NCBI GenBank assembly: GCA_021732025.1
Contig: JAKFVU010000036.1
Span: forward strand, 124,001 to 188,000
Source of the DNA: Candidatus Obscuribacterales bacterium
GTDB lineage: Bacteria > Cyanobacteriota > Vampirovibrionia > Obscuribacterales > Obscuribacteraceae
Direction: 5' to 3'
Length of the DNA stretch: 64,000 nt
Positions 32,514 to 41,581 of this stretch are shown piece by piece. Under the pieces are notes generated by a model. That model saw nothing but the letters and a program-made list of their open reading frames with translations, ran no database searches and had not been told where the DNA came from. Within the stretch, counting starts at the first letter, position 1, and every line of letters begins with the position of its first letter. The position numbers and the translations under genes were made by a program.

Positions 32514-33524
32514 TTATAGCGAGATTGTGTAAGCAACTGCTTTTTGCTTCTTCTTAGCGCTGATGTCTACAGCCAAGTCTTTCGAGTTCTTCACCGCTGT
32601 TTCTAGCGATTCAATTACTTCAGAGTACTTGCCACTAGCTGCTGAGATAGAAGCTGATACTGCTGCGGTTGCTGGTGCAACTACCGAGGCCAAAGCTGGA
32701 ACCATTTCTGGTACACGCAGTGGAGCAACTGGAGCTGTAACAGCGGCTGCGTCTGCTTGGTACTTAGAAGCAATTTCCATCATGCGTTCGTGGGTAACAA
32801 CATTCATACGTGTAACTAGTCCAAGTTTTTTCATGACTACAAGAATCATGTACGAAACGTCTAGTTCCCACCAGGCCATGCCGCTTCTGGCTGAACCAGG
32901 AGCTGCGTGGTGATTGTTGTGCCAGCCTTCGCCCATAGCTAACAAGCCTACCCACCAAACGTTGACGCTGTCGTCGTATCCGGCATAAGTCTTGTAGCCC
33001 CATTTAGGCAAGTGGCAAAGAACGTTGAGCATTAGTGGAATTTGTTGGACGGCCAAACCAGCTAGCAAACTAGCAAGTGCTGGCACCCAGCCAAAGGCGG
33101 CGAAGATAGCAACGCGGAAAAGCAAGTTGAGAACATAAGATAGTGTGTGGGCTTTACGCCAGTTTCCACCTTGTTCGAGGAAAGCGTAGATTGGATCATT
33201 GATCAAATCTTTAGCTTGAACGTTCGGGTCAATGTGTGATGGATAGCTCATTTTGGCCAACCAGCCAAGGTGAGCATATTCAACGCCAAAGCGTGGTGAG
33301 TGTGGATCTAACTCTGTATCTACGTGGTGGTGATGGGCACGGTGCATGGTGCTCCACCAAATTGGCGAACCTTCGAAGGCTAGAAATCCGGGCAATACCC
33401 AGAAATATTCCACCCATTTAGGGCAGCTATAAGCTCTGTGTGAAAGGCCGCGATGGTAGCCGAGGGTGATGCCGCAGGCATGCCATACGTAGAAGGCAAC
33501 AAAAAGTAGAATGAATTCGAGCAT
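32514..33524 (-). CDS. Acyl-CoA (lipid) fatty acid desaturase, type 1
   Basis: A 336-residue di-iron membrane desaturase that puts a cis double bond (usually delta-9) into fatty acyl chains using O2. The three histidine boxes are intact: HRGLSH (24-29), HRAHH (61-65) and HNNHH (202-206), set between hydrophobic pairs. It resembles cyanobacterial and stearoyl-CoA-type enzymes. The C-terminal 90 residues are Ala/Val/Pro-rich then Lys-rich, beyond the usual catalytic core. ATG 33524 was chosen because AGAGGA sits 8 bases upstream; a longer frame to 33554 is unlikely. It is monocistronic with its own terminator. Confidence 0.92.
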   Translation of the reverse strand: MLEFILLFVAFYVWHACGITLGYHRGLSHRAYSCPKWVEYFWVLPGFLAFEGSPIWWSTMHRAHHHHVDTELDPHSPRFGVEYAHLGWLAKMSYPSHIDPNVQAKDLINDPIYAFLEQGGNWRKAHTLSYVLNLLFRVAIFAAFGWVPALASLLAGLAVQQIPLMLNVLCHLPKWGYKTYAGYDDSVNVWWVGLLAMGEGWHNNHHAAPGSARSGMAWWELDVSYMILVVMKKLGLVTRMNVVTHERMMEIASKYQADAAAVTAPVAPLRVPEMVPALASVVAPATAAVSASISAASGKYSEVIESLETAVKNSKDLAVDISAKKKQKAVAYTISL

Positions 33525-33619
33525 AGTTTTTTCCTCTGAGCATATCGAGGGCACCGTATCTGGTGCGCAGTCAATATCTCGCTGTGGTTATCATTGTCTT
33601 TGAACAGGCTAGTGCACTA

Positions 33620-34213
33620 TTACCTGTACAAAGCAGATTCAGGTCTTCCTCTGCGGATGTCCTGACTCTTCTCTGATTGCTCAACGAACTTATCGGTCCA
33701 TTGGTCAGCCATGAGCAGATCCAAAAACTGCTCTAGGGTTTCCGGTACTTCAGCCACTTGCAGTATTCTGCGGCCATCGTTGTCGGGCCCTGGATATTGG
33801 TTCCAGACCAAGCGGTCGAGTTCCATGCCCTTGCGATTGTAGTAGCCCAAGAGTGCTAGCCCGATTTCTTTTGAAACAGTAGCTTTGTCCTTGACCTGCC
33901 AGTCTCTGAGAATTGTACGACCTATACCGATAGAGTAATAGGCGCGTTCTTTCTCAAACTTAGGTTCGTCGATGAAGAATGCCCAAGTGGTTTCATCAAC
34001 ATTGTCGATATATGGCTCGCATCTTATTTGGAAGAGGCGGCCGGTGCTTGATGTCTGGGAGGTTGGACCAAATCCCGAACTCATCAAGTGGATTTCAAGT
34101 ACACGCAACACGTGGGCGTTAAAGCTCTGACTTTTCTGATCGGCTTGAAGCTGAAGGCGTTTTCTGTACTCTTCAGGAATACGAAGGCTTATGTTGGTTG
34201 TCTTTTCAGCCAT
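33620..34213 (-). CDS. Ribbon-helix-helix protein with unknown C-terminal domain
   Basis: A 197-residue protein. Residues 1-48 are an Arc/MetJ-type ribbon-helix-helix: TTNISLRIPEEYRKRLQLQADQ then SFNAHVLRVLEIHL, which dimerises to bind DNA. Residues 60-190 form a separate alpha/beta domain (FQIRCEPYIDNVDETTWAFFIDE, AYYSIGIGRTILRDW, VAEVPETLEQFLDLLM) that I cannot place. An RHH domain suggests a repressor or antitoxin, but no toxin gene is adjacent. It starts at ATG 34213 and is on the same strand as the desaturase gene, 95 bases upstream of it. Confidence 0.65.
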   Translation of the reverse strand: MAEKTTNISLRIPEEYRKRLQLQADQKSQSFNAHVLRVLEIHLMSSGFGPTSQTSSTGRLFQIRCEPYIDNVDETTWAFFIDEPKFEKERAYYSIGIGRTILRDWQVKDKATVSKEIGLALLGYYNRKGMELDRLVWNQYPGPDNDGRRILQVAEVPETLEQFLDLLMADQWTDKFVEQSEKSQDIRRGRPESALYR

Positions 34214-34373
34214 TTTGGTCAGCCATTCTTGTCAGTTGCGGCGCTTTTGGGGCCTTTTTTACCAACTTGTAGTCACGTGAGTACAAATTGTAGTTACTCA
34301 ACTATCCTAACACCTTAAATGGCCAGAAACCGCTAAGTAACGAGAAGTTGCTGTTTTCAACCTCAATCTCTTT

Positions 34374-34400
34374 AAAAGCCCCCGTGGGCGGCACTTTTTT
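34374..34400. terminator. Terminator after the secreted thioredoxin gene
   Basis: A GC-rich hairpin GCCCCC..GGGCGGC (34378-34392, one bulged C) is flanked by AAAA on the left and a run of seven T on the right. On the minus strand it directly follows the thioredoxin stop and ends in TTTT, so it can work in both directions. Confidence 0.6.
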
Positions 34401-34401
34401 T

Positions 34402-34824
34402 CTATAAAGCTTTCTGAATTTCAGGGCGCAATTGCTCAGCTGTCTTGAAGCCAAGGGTGTCGGCTACGATTTTGCCATTCTTGAAGACTTTGATGGCCGG
34501 AATCGAATTGATTTCGTATTTATTGGCTAGAGCTTCGTTCTTGTCTATGTTGATGCGATAGAAAACTACTTTGCCGTCATATTCTTTGGCTAAGTCTTCA
34601 ACTATTGGTGAAAGCATTTTGCATGGGCCACACCAGTCGGCATAAAAATCAACGAAGACAGGAAGCTTCGATTCGAGTACGTCTTTCTTGAAGCTCGCAT
34701 CGCCAGAGACTTTGACCATCTCGGGGCCAGCAGTTTTGCCAGATTCAGGAGCAGCACAGCATGTGAGGGCGAAAGACGACGCCAATGCGACTACTACCAT
34801 GGTGGACAACAAAGCGGATTTCAT
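34402..34824 (-). CDS. Exported thioredoxin-fold protein
   Basis: A 140-residue thioredoxin with an N-terminal export signal ([23 protein letters not shown]). The lipobox-like LTCC means that it may be a lipoprotein anchored at Cys22 or Cys23. The domain has [12 protein letters not shown] with the active pair Cys65/Cys68, [27 protein letters not shown] with the cis-Pro, and normal length. Outside the cytoplasm it would reduce or shuffle disulfides, or reduce haem or sulfenic acids. It is divergent from a secreted DUF255 lipoprotein that also has a thioredoxin fold, with 83 bases between starts, so shared control is likely. Confidence 0.88.
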   Translation of the reverse strand: MKSALLSTMVVVALASSFALTCCAAPESGKTAGPEMVKVSGDASFKKDVLESKLPVFVDFYADWCGPCKMLSPIVEDLAKEYDGKVVFYRINIDKNEALANKYEINSIPAIKVFKNGKIVADTLGFKTAEQLRPEIQKAL

Positions 34825-34907
34825 GCGATTCTCCCAATCAAGACAATTCTTACTGTAAGGGAATTCTACTGCGTTACGACGGTTTTGGCACTTTTCAAGT
34901 AGGACTT

Positions 34908-36974
34908 ATGGCCCGAAGCCTTAGATTTAGTCACAATAATCGCGTGGCAGCAATAGGAATTACTTTTGCTTTGGGCGTATTTCTCTTGCCTGGCTGCGGG
35001 CAGCGCTCAGAAAATGGTGCTGACAGAGCCGCTCAAGAATCCGATGTTCAAGGCAGCAAAACTGCGAAGACGCGTAGTTTAGGTCGGCAGTCAAAAATGC
35101 CCAGCCTTGCATCTAACCATATTGTTAGCCCGTACCTAAGCGCCCACCAAGATGATTTAGTGGCCTGGTCGCCTTGGGGCAAGGATGCCTTTGATTTGGC
35201 AAAGGCTGAGAATAAGCCCATTTTGCTCTCTATTGGTTTTTCCGCCTGCCACTGGTGTCATGTTATGCAGAGAGAGTCGTTCAATGATCCGGCCACGGCT
35301 AAGTATATGAACGATCATTTCATCAATGTACTTGTTGATCGCGAAGAACGGCCTGATATAGATGCCATTTATACTCGCCAGCTTGAGGCTTTGTCTGTGC
35401 GGGTTGGTTGGCCCATGACTTTGTTTTTGCGACAGGATGGAAAAGCCTTCTATGCTGGGACTTATTTTCCGCCGGGAGACGTGACTGCACCGCGCTCGTT
35501 TCGCAAAATTTTGGCTCAGATAAACGATATGTGGCTTAGTGATCGCCGCGCTGTAGACGCCGCTTGTGCCAAGGTTGCTGACACAATTACTGCCCAAGAT
35601 AAAAATGCTGAACGTTCGCAGTCACTGAACTATGCCAACCTCAATTTTGCTCTTGGTCGGCTCTTGCAGCGTTGCGATGAAGAGTACGGTGGATTGAATC
35701 AATCACGTAAATATCCAGTTGCTGCTATTAATACCCTCATGATGCGCCTTTCGGTGGCACCCGAGATGAATAAGTCATTTTTTGATTTGCTTCCTCATTG
35801 TCGAACGTATGTTGCCACCACACTCAATGGCATGGCTAACGGTCAGATTAACGACCAGGTAGGTGGTGGATTCTTTCGCTATGCCACCACTAAAGAGTGG
35901 AGGCGTCCTCATTTTGAGAAGATGCTGAGTGATAATGCACTTATCGCACAAAACTATTTTGAGGCATACAGTTTAACCAAGAACATTCAGTGGCTCACTA
36001 AAGGTGTTGTTACCGTTGAGTTTATGCTCGATGAATTGGCTTTGCCGAATGGCTTGTTTGCAGGCAGTCTAGATGCTGATAGTGGTGTCGCGAATAATGT
36101 AGATCACTCCAAAATAACTAAAGCAGATACCCATAAGAAAGAAGAAGGTGCCTTCTACACCTTTAGTGCGCACGATATAGAGCAGGCTCTACCAAAAGGT
36201 ATAAGGGCAGAAGTTGTGACTGCCTGCAACTTCACTGCCGCCGGTAACTGTGGTGCCGGAAAGAACTTACCCTATTTTGATATTGCACCAAGGCATGCAG
36301 CCCTGACTGAAGGCTTGAAGAAACTTGAGTACTGGCGCTTACGCCGTCCAAGACCGGCTCGCAACGACACTGTTGTCGCTGCTTGGAACGGTATGGCGAT
36401 TTCTACTCTGGTCAGCGCATATAGAGCTACTCGCAACCCCAAATATTTGGAAGCAGCTCAAACTGCAGCCACGGCACTTCTTCTCAAATTGTCGATGCCA
36501 GACAAGTTGTGTCATAGCGATCTTTCTAGTGCGGAAGGTTTTTTGGATGATTATGCCTATGTCGAGAAAGCTATGCTTGATCTTTATTCTGTTGATAAAG
36601 GCTCACAGTGGAGAAAGAAGGCTCGGGAATTGAATGCTATTGTGCTGCAAAGATTTTTGGACAAAGATAACGGGAAGTTTCTCTATGCTCCGCTTGCTGC
36701 ATTGAAGCCTGAGGACACCGAGCAGGGGCGGGTTAGAGATGTAGTCTATGCCACTACTGATGGTACATGGCCAGGGGCCGCCGGTACGGCTATCGAAAAT
36801 TTGATTCAATTAGATACAGTGCCTGAAAATTCTGGAGATGTGACTACAGATGCCAATTATTTGGCCATTGCCAGGCGTTCTCTGGCCGCTAGTGGCAGGT
36901 CAATGCAAGAAGACCCAGTCGCGCATGCCTCAATGTTAGTGGCGCTTGAGCGCCTGCTGAGGACGGGGCATTAG
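34908..36974 (+). CDS. DUF255 (YyaL/SPATA20-like) thioredoxin-domain lipoprotein
   Basis: A 688-residue protein. It starts with a lipoprotein signal (lipobox LLPGC, Cys30), then the DUF255 thioredoxin-like domain: [35 protein letters not shown] (Cys114/Cys117), [13 protein letters not shown] and GWPMTLFL. The C-terminal two thirds form an (alpha/alpha) barrel of six-hairpin-glycosidase type ([37 protein letters not shown]). Most relatives are thought to be cytosolic, so an anchored exported form is unusual. I took ATG 34908, since the 41 codons upstream run antisense to the thioredoxin gene. The enzymatic role of the family is unknown. Confidence 0.88.
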   Translation: MARSLRFSHNNRVAAIGITFALGVFLLPGCGQRSENGADRAAQESDVQGSKTAKTRSLGRQSKMPSLASNHIVSPYLSAHQDDLVAWSPWGKDAFDLAKAENKPILLSIGFSACHWCHVMQRESFNDPATAKYMNDHFINVLVDREERPDIDAIYTRQLEALSVRVGWPMTLFLRQDGKAFYAGTYFPPGDVTAPRSFRKILAQINDMWLSDRRAVDAACAKVADTITAQDKNAERSQSLNYANLNFALGRLLQRCDEEYGGLNQSRKYPVAAINTLMMRLSVAPEMNKSFFDLLPHCRTYVATTLNGMANGQINDQVGGGFFRYATTKEWRRPHFEKMLSDNALIAQNYFEAYSLTKNIQWLTKGVVTVEFMLDELALPNGLFAGSLDADSGVANNVDHSKITKADTHKKEEGAFYTFSAHDIEQALPKGIRAEVVTACNFTAAGNCGAGKNLPYFDIAPRHAALTEGLKKLEYWRLRRPRPARNDTVVAAWNGMAISTLVSAYRATRNPKYLEAAQTAATALLLKLSMPDKLCHSDLSSAEGFLDDYAYVEKAMLDLYSVDKGSQWRKKARELNAIVLQRFLDKDNGKFLYAPLAALKPEDTEQGRVRDVVYATTDGTWPGAAGTAIENLIQLDTVPENSGDVTTDANYLAIARRSLAASGRSMQEDPVAHASMLVALERLLRTGH

Positions 36975-36982
36975 AGCATTTT

Positions 36983-37663
36983 TTACTTGGCTGGTTTGAC
37001 CTTTTCTTTGGAGTTGGTTTCATCTGGCATTCTGATTGTGGCCATTACACTAGTTGAGGCCGGTTTGAGCACGCGGCGTAAATAGCGGTCATTGGTTTCC
37101 CAAGGTTTGGGCAGATAGCCAGTCAATGCTTTGAGGCTATGTTTGGCTTTCATAGTTCTTTCTTCATCTTGATAATATCCAGCTCCGATGCCAATTCCTT
37201 TATATGTGGTGCCTTTTTCTTCGCCCACTTCATTGCGCACTATTGAAAGCCAATTTTTGACACATAAATTAAATACAGTAGGGTCTTTTTCCACCTGGTG
37301 TGAGAGTTTTTCTTCGAGCGCCTCAGCGTAGAGACATACTACATCTGGATCGTCTGGATCTAGTTTTACTGCCCTGCTTAAAAACGATATCGCTTTATTG
37401 TAATTATGGTGGCGCATGCATTGTCTGGCTGTCATCAGAAGTGAGCGTGCGCTGGTCTCCGTGAAAAGATCTTCTGAATCTCTGGTTGGCTGAACGAAGC
37501 TTTCGTCGCTAGTAGTTGCTTCTCCTGCACTCTTTTTTTCTTTCGCGCTAGTTACTACTTTTTCGCTGATTTTTTCTTTTGCGTTAGTCGCTTGTGCCGT
37601 AGCTTCGAGCGCCAATGTCAGGGCGAATAATGTGCTCAAGCATAGGCTTGCTGCTTTTCTCAT
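36983..37663 (-). CDS. Exported TPR-containing protein
   Basis: A 226-residue protein with a signal sequence (AASLCLSTLFALTLALEATAQA) and a Lys/Ser/Glu-rich linker to about residue 65. One or two TPR units follow (SLLMTARQCMRHHNYNKAISFLSRAVKLDPDDPDVVCLYAEALEE); the 34-residue rhythm with Ala/Tyr/Pro positions is clear. The C-terminal 90 residues are unassigned (YKGIGIGAGYYQDEERTMKAKHSLKALTGYLP). It is convergent with the DUF255 gene, 8 bases apart. Its promoter region contains the second copy of the palindrome found at 19954-19979. Confidence 0.65.
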   Translation of the reverse strand: MRKAASLCLSTLFALTLALEATAQATNAKEKISEKVVTSAKEKKSAGEATTSDESFVQPTRDSEDLFTETSARSLLMTARQCMRHHNYNKAISFLSRAVKLDPDDPDVVCLYAEALEEKLSHQVEKDPTVFNLCVKNWLSIVRNEVGEEKGTTYKGIGIGAGYYQDEERTMKAKHSLKALTGYLPKPWETNDRYLRRVLKPASTSVMATIRMPDETNSKEKVKPAK

Positions 37664-37686
37664 TGGGTGTCCGTTTCTCTTGAAAA

Positions 37687-37710
37687 AAAATGGTTTCCAT
37701 GTAAACCATC
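37687..37710. promoter_or_regulatory. Imperfect palindrome, operator candidate (copy 2)
   Basis: The core ATGGTTTCCATG-T-AAACCAT matches the perfect palindrome at 19954-19979 at all but a few positions. It ends 23 bases before the start of the TPR gene (minus strand) and 21 bases before the ATG of a small frame on the plus strand. Its recurrence next to another start supports a shared regulator. Confidence 0.55.
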
Positions 37711-37731
37711 TTGAGATAGTAAATTAGACCT

Positions 37732-37872
37732 ATGGACAATCAGTTTTTAGAAGTTCTCGTAGGCCATTGGCTTTGTTCGCAGTATCAAAACACGCAAGCA
37801 AAACTCTGTCAAATGGCTGCTAGAGCGGTTTGTAAACGTTTCTATATGAAATTTACAGTTTCTAAACGCTAG
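37732..37872 (+). CDS. Possible small protein of 46 residues
   Basis: An ATG frame in the intergenic region begins MDNQFLEVLVGHWLCSQYQN and ends FTVSKR. It contains four Cys and a basic C terminus. No ribosome site is evident. Its only support is its place just after the operator-like palindrome. It may be chance. Confidence 0.2.
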   Translation: MDNQFLEVLVGHWLCSQYQNTQAKLCQMAARAVCKRFYMKFTVSKR

Positions 37873-38077
37873 CAAGTGTGGGCTAATTGTTAGCCAATAT
37901 TGGGCATTAGCAGGCTGTACAGCTAAAACACCGGAGGTTGATGCTCAAGGTTTACGCTCAAGGTTGATGTTAGATATTTGAGTGTCATGTTACTGACATG
38001 AGAGTGCCGAGCCTGCCAAAGCCAGCAGGGACGTTCCAAGTGTAAAGCCAAAAAAATATTTCAAAACTGACAAAGAC

Positions 38078-40489
38078 TTAGTCGAAAGATTGTGCGCCAC
38101 CAATAGTAAGATGGTCTTCCATGTATGGTTTCACTTCGGCAAAGGCCGCTTCAAGCTTTTCGTGAACCAAGCGGGCTGCCGATAAGTCTTCTTGTCTGGC
38201 TATTACTTCTAGTTGCTTGCAAAGCTCAACGCACTTTCTGGCGTCAATGTTGGCGCAGGCGCCTTTCAGATAGTGTGTCAGTGCAAGCAAGGTGACGCAA
38301 TCTTTTTCTTCTATAGCGTTAGCAATTTTTTCAAGTGTGTCAGGAGTGGAAGATATAAACATGTCGATTAGCAGTCGCACTGCTTTTAAGTCAAAACGCT
38401 CTAGTAGCCAAGGAATGTTAATAGGAGTACCAGAGATGGCTGTGCTTTCCTGAAGGGCTTTATACGTTCCCGAAATTTCAGCTAATTGGCTCGATGGGAG
38501 CCATTTTTCCAGTATTATTTTAAGCTCGCTTGGTTCGACTGGCTTGCTGATATAGTCGTCCATGCCAGCTGATATGCATTTTTCTTGGTCGCCTTCCATG
38601 GCGTGGGCAGTCATAGCAATGATGGGAATGTGCCTGCCGGTCTTTAATTCTGCTTTGCGTATTAAGCCAGTAGCAGTCAATCCGTCCATTTCAGGCATCT
38701 GGCAGTCCATAAAGACTAGAGCGTATGTGCTGTCTACCAGGGCTCTGACTGCCTCTTCTCCATTGTTGGCAATATGGCAGGCAAATCCGAGTTCGTCTAA
38801 GTAAAGCCTTGCTACTTGTTGATTCATCGGATGGTCTTCGACGACGAGAATTAGCTCTGCTTTTAGTGATTCGCTTTTACTTGCCGAAATCAGTTTTGCG
38901 TCAACAGCATTTTTCGTTAGTATTGGGCCGCTGTCGCGGACTACCCCTAGCATGCAGTCGAGCAATTGTGATTGTCTAACGGGTTTGACTATGTAAGCCT
39001 TGAAGCCTAGTTCAATGGCCTGGGTACCAAGACCGGCCGTGTCAGCGGCTGTGAGCAAAATTAACTTGGTGCGACTAAGAGCCGGGTCAGCCAAAATCTC
39101 TTGTGCCATTTCAATGCCACTTTTGTCTGGCATCATAAGATCTATGATCGCTACAGTGTAGGGGTCACCCTCTATGTACGCTTGCCTTAGTTGGCGCAAG
39201 CCGGAATTGGCACTGTTGGTAGTATCGTTTTTCATGCCCCAAGAACTTAGGTAGCAGTGCAGGATTTCTTGGGCGTTTGGCTCATCATCAACGATGAGCA
39301 CTCGCACATCTTGCATCTGAAGTTTTGTTTTGGCCTTAATTTCTTTACGTGCCTCCATCGGCACAACGAATGAGAAAGTGGATCCTTTCCCTTTTTCGCT
39401 TTCTAGACTTATGCTGCCATTCATCAATTCTACGAGGCGTTTTGAGATACTAAGGCCAAGTCCGGTACCTCCAAAGCGGCGACTTATTGAGCCGTCGGCT
39501 TGTACGAAAGGCTGAAATAGAAGTTGCTGCTCTTCGCTTGTCAGGCCGATACCACTATCAATTACCGAGAAGCGAACCTTGATGATGTCATTTTCTCGCG
39601 ACTCCATCATAACTTTGACTACTATCTCGCCGCTTTCAGCAAACTTGATAGCGTTAGAGATTAGATTGATCAGAATTTGCCTTAATCTCTCTCCGTCACC
39701 GCGTAACCTGGACGGTAACTTGGTATCTATGAAACTCATTAACGACAGTTCTTTAGTTCGAGCTTGAGTCGTGAGCAGTTCGCAGGCGCCTTCGACTACG
39801 CTGATAATGTCAAAATCGATTAGCTCTAGCTCAACTTTTCCTGCTTCGATTTTACTGAAATCCAAAATGTCATTGATGATGGTTAAGAGCGCATTGCTAG
39901 CGTGCTTGATTGAGCCAGCGTAGCCGCGCTGGTGTTCATCTAGTCCTGTGCGCAATAGAATGTTGCACATGCCGATGATGCCATTCATAGGCGTGCGAAT
40001 CTCATGACTCATGTTCGCCAAAAATTCGGATTTCAATTTCGAGGCGGTTTGAGCCTGGTCTTTTGCAGCGCCTAGCTCTTTATTCAAGAGCACAAGCTCA
40101 CTGGTGCGCTCTTCTACTCGTGACTCAAGCTCAATATTTGAAGTAGCTAACTCGGCTGTTCGTTGTTTTAGGTCGGTTATTGATATAGCCAATTCATTGC
40201 TTTTTAGCTCTAGGTCGGCGTTTGCCGCAGCTAATTCTCTGGTTCTCTGTTCCAGTTCTCTGTAAGAGGCTAGTAGGTTATCGTTGGAGGAAGCTAGCTC
40301 TTCGGTGCGCTGCTCGAGGTCTCTGTTGGAGACAATGAGGTTATCGTTGGAGGAAGCTAACTCTTCGGTTCGCTGCTCGAGATCTCTATTTGAGGCAATA
40401 AGGTTATCGTTGGAGGAAGCTAATTCTTCTGTTCGCTGCTCAAGGTCGGCATTTGAAGCGGCGAGTTCATTGGATAGCTTGTCGCTCAT
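38078..40489 (-). CDS. Soluble hybrid histidine kinase with two receivers and Hpt domain
   Basis: An 803-residue cytosolic phosphorelay protein with no membrane helix or classic sensor domain. Residues 10-150 are a long coiled coil made of 21-residue repeats ([13 protein letters not shown]). Then come the H-box [12 protein letters not shown] (His162), the HATPase boxes [17 protein letters not shown] and [10 protein letters not shown], receiver 1 (Asp450), receiver 2 (Asp595 in [11 protein letters not shown]) and an Hpt domain (His739 in [11 protein letters not shown]). All phosphorylation sites are present, so a full His-Asp-His relay is possible in one chain. The output regulator is not in the window. 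The coiled coil probably mediates dimerisation or partner sensing. Confidence 0.92.
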   Translation of the reverse strand: MSDKLSNELAASNADLEQRTEELASSNDNLIASNRDLEQRTEELASSNDNLIVSNRDLEQRTEELASSNDNLLASYRELEQRTRELAAANADLELKSNELAISITDLKQRTAELATSNIELESRVEERTSELVLLNKELGAAKDQAQTASKLKSEFLANMSHEIRTPMNGIIGMCNILLRTGLDEHQRGYAGSIKHASNALLTIINDILDFSKIEAGKVELELIDFDIISVVEGACELLTTQARTKELSLMSFIDTKLPSRLRGDGERLRQILINLISNAIKFAESGEIVVKVMMESRENDIIKVRFSVIDSGIGLTSEEQQLLFQPFVQADGSISRRFGGTGLGLSISKRLVELMNGSISLESEKGKGSTFSFVVPMEARKEIKAKTKLQMQDVRVLIVDDEPNAQEILHCYLSSWGMKNDTTNSANSGLRQLRQAYIEGDPYTVAIIDLMMPDKSGIEMAQEILADPALSRTKLILLTAADTAGLGTQAIELGFKAYIVKPVRQSQLLDCMLGVVRDSGPILTKNAVDAKLISASKSESLKAELILVVEDHPMNQQVARLYLDELGFACHIANNGEEAVRALVDSTYALVFMDCQMPEMDGLTATGLIRKAELKTGRHIPIIAMTAHAMEGDQEKCISAGMDDYISKPVEPSELKIILEKWLPSSQLAEISGTYKALQESTAISGTPINIPWLLERFDLKAVRLLIDMFISSTPDTLEKIANAIEEKDCVTLLALTHYLKGACANIDARKCVELCKQLEVIARQEDLSAARLVHEKLEAAFAEVKPYMEDHLTIGGAQSFD
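40278..40466 (-). repeat. Three 63-bp tandem repeats coding a 21-residue coiled-coil unit
   Basis: Units begin at 40278, 40341 and 40404, each starting TTATCGTTGGAGGAAGCTA on the plus strand, with few differences. They encode [15 protein letters not shown] plus six variable residues: three heptads per unit. A more decayed unit lies on the N-terminal-distal side. This marks recent in-frame duplication in the kinase coiled coil. Confidence 0.85.
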
Positions 40490-40632
40490 AGATCGTGCCT
40501 CTTGGTTCGAACCATGAAAGAGTTGCAGTTATTCTATGACTTTAGCATCCTTTCCTTCTCACAGCTGAAGATTAGGCAATAACCATGAGAAAAAGATCCG
40601 CATGTGTTCAATTCTTAACACTGAGCAAGCTA

Positions 40633-40953
40633 TTACTCTTCTACAAATTTTTTCAGTCTGTTCAATGCCTGATCCCATTGCGCCGAGAACACTTCGAGAT
40701 ATCCCTTAGCCTGATTTAGCGGTTCAGGATCGAATTTGTACAAACTTTCTCGACCAGACTTGATACCACTGACGATACCAGCGCCTTCTAGCACTCGCAG
40801 ATGTTTTGTGACAGCTTGGCGAGTTAGATCTGTGCCCTTGGTTAGCTCGGAGATAGAGTGAGGTTGCCCGTTTGAAAGTCTTTTGACGATCGACAACCTC
40901 GTCTCGTCTCCAAGCGCTGCAAAAACGCAAGCGTGTTTATTTTGCTGTGACAT
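40633..40953 (-). CDS. ArsR-family transcriptional regulator
   Basis: A 106-residue winged-helix repressor. ALGDETRLSIVKRLSNGQPHSISELTKGTDLTRQAVTKHLRVLEGAGIVSG is the classic ArsR region, with the recognition helix at RQAVTKHLRVLE. It lacks the CxC metal site of ArsR/SmtB, as is usual for members paired with SRPBCC proteins. Its ATG overlaps the end of the upstream SRPBCC gene by 17 bases, so the two are coupled. The 24-bp palindrome at 41413-41436 is its most likely operator. Inducer unknown. Confidence 0.88.
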   Translation of the reverse strand: MSQQNKHACVFAALGDETRLSIVKRLSNGQPHSISELTKGTDLTRQAVTKHLRVLEGAGIVSGIKSGRESLYKFDPEPLNQAKGYLEVFSAQWDQALNRLKKFVEE

Positions 40954-41398
40954 TGTCTTTTGTTACATAGTTTTCTATGTTCTGAAGTTGTTCGGCCCAG
41001 CCGCCATCGTTCATTCTGAAAGCCTCAGCACGACGGTATTCGGGTAGTTTGTCGAATCCTGATTCTGTTAGTGTCAGTAGAGTGCCAGACGGGCTCGGCT
41101 CAATCTTGAACTCTACGAGTGTGGGTTCTTCGCTGGAGTAATCTATTTTTGGATCGATTGCTGCTGGGTGCCAGGTGAATGAGAAGAGCTTTTCTGGCTG
41201 CATTTCCTTTATATGCACTTCCCACAGCAGGCCTTCGTAACCCGGATATGTCAGCGTTGCTTTTGTCGGCTGCCCTGGTTTAAACGGCTCGTTAATATCC
41301 AGGCAAAACCATTGCCCAAATTGTTTGTGGTCGCTCAGGGCTTGCCAAACCCTCGCGATAGGAGCCTTTAGCTCTATTGTTCTGACGATTTTGTCCAT
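40937..41398 (-). CDS. SRPBCC/AHSA1-type ligand-binding protein
   Basis: A 153-residue START-like protein: VRTIELKAPIARVWQALSDHKQFGQWF at the start, YPGYEGLLWEVHIKEMQPEKLFSFTWHP in the middle, and GTLLTLTESGFDKLP-x-GGWAEQLQNIENYV at the end are typical AHSA1 segments. The fold encloses a hydrophobic ligand; the ligand is unknown. I chose ATG 41398, because the open frame above it contains the promoter and operator. The paired ArsR gene overlaps its 3' end. Such pairs are common and are usually self-regulated. Confidence 0.85.
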   Translation of the reverse strand: MDKIVRTIELKAPIARVWQALSDHKQFGQWFCLDINEPFKPGQPTKATLTYPGYEGLLWEVHIKEMQPEKLFSFTWHPAAIDPKIDYSSEEPTLVEFKIEPSPSGTLLTLTESGFDKLPEYRRAEAFRMNDGGWAEQLQNIENYVTKDNVTAK

Positions 41399-41412
41399 GA
41401 TGGCTAACCCCG

Positions 41413-41436
41413 ATATGCAACCAATTGGTTGCATAT
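41413..41436. promoter_or_regulatory. Perfect 24-bp palindromic operator of the SRPBCC-ArsR operon
   Basis: The half-site ATATGCAACCAA is followed by its exact complement. It lies directly downstream of the -10 box at 41438-41443 and 14 bases before the SRPBCC ATG, so a bound dimer would cover the transcription start. It is very probably the site of the ArsR protein at 40633-40953. Confidence 0.8.
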
Positions 41437-41437
41437 T

Positions 41438-41467
41438 ACTATAACTACCCTGAGAAAAGCAAGTCAC
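41438..41467 (-). promoter_or_regulatory. Promoter of the SRPBCC-ArsR operon
   Basis: On the minus strand: GTGACT (41467-41462), an 18-base spacer, TATAGT (41443-41438). The palindromic operator starts one base downstream. Confidence 0.6.
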
Positions 41468-41516
41468 TGCCGCCAGGCTCATTGAAGGGCCGCTCTCTTG
41501 GTAATTGCATGATTAA

Positions 41517-41546
41517 TTGACAAGACTCAAATTGCTGCCTTATACT
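41517..41546 (+). promoter_or_regulatory. Consensus-like sigma-70 promoter of the ArsR-SRPBCC operon
   Basis: TTGACA (41517-41522), an 18-base spacer, and TATACT (41541-41546). The -35 is perfect and the -10 has one mismatch. It drives the plus-strand ArsR gene starting at 41582. Confidence 0.8.
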
Positions 41547-41561
41547 TAACCCATAGGTTAA
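41546..41561. promoter_or_regulatory. Operator of the plus-strand ArsR gene
   Basis: The inverted repeat TTAACC-CATA-GGTTAA touches the -10 box and covers the expected transcription start. It differs from the palindrome of the neighbouring operon, so the two ArsR proteins should not cross-bind. Confidence 0.68.
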
Positions 41562-41581
41562 TTAACTCAGCGGTAAAGTAC

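Larger units (their letters stand above)
37664..38077. other. 414-base intergenic region with several small repeats
   Basis: Besides the palindrome and a small open frame described separately, it holds direct repeats of GCTCAAGGTT (37943-37952 and 37956-37965, 13-base step), GGTTGATG twice, an inverted repeat TCATGT/ACATGA (37985-38001) and a hairpin CCTGC/GCAGG (38012-38029). A structured leader is possible, but I match it to no known riboswitch. Confidence 0.35.

Noticed and set aside
37930-38077. c-di-GMP or other known riboswitch in the intergenic hairpins
   Set aside because: The conserved core bases of GEMM-type and other common riboswitches were not found.
40278-40466. Possible CRISPR-like array
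   Set aside because: The 63-base units are contiguous, with no spacers, and code in frame for coiled-coil heptads.
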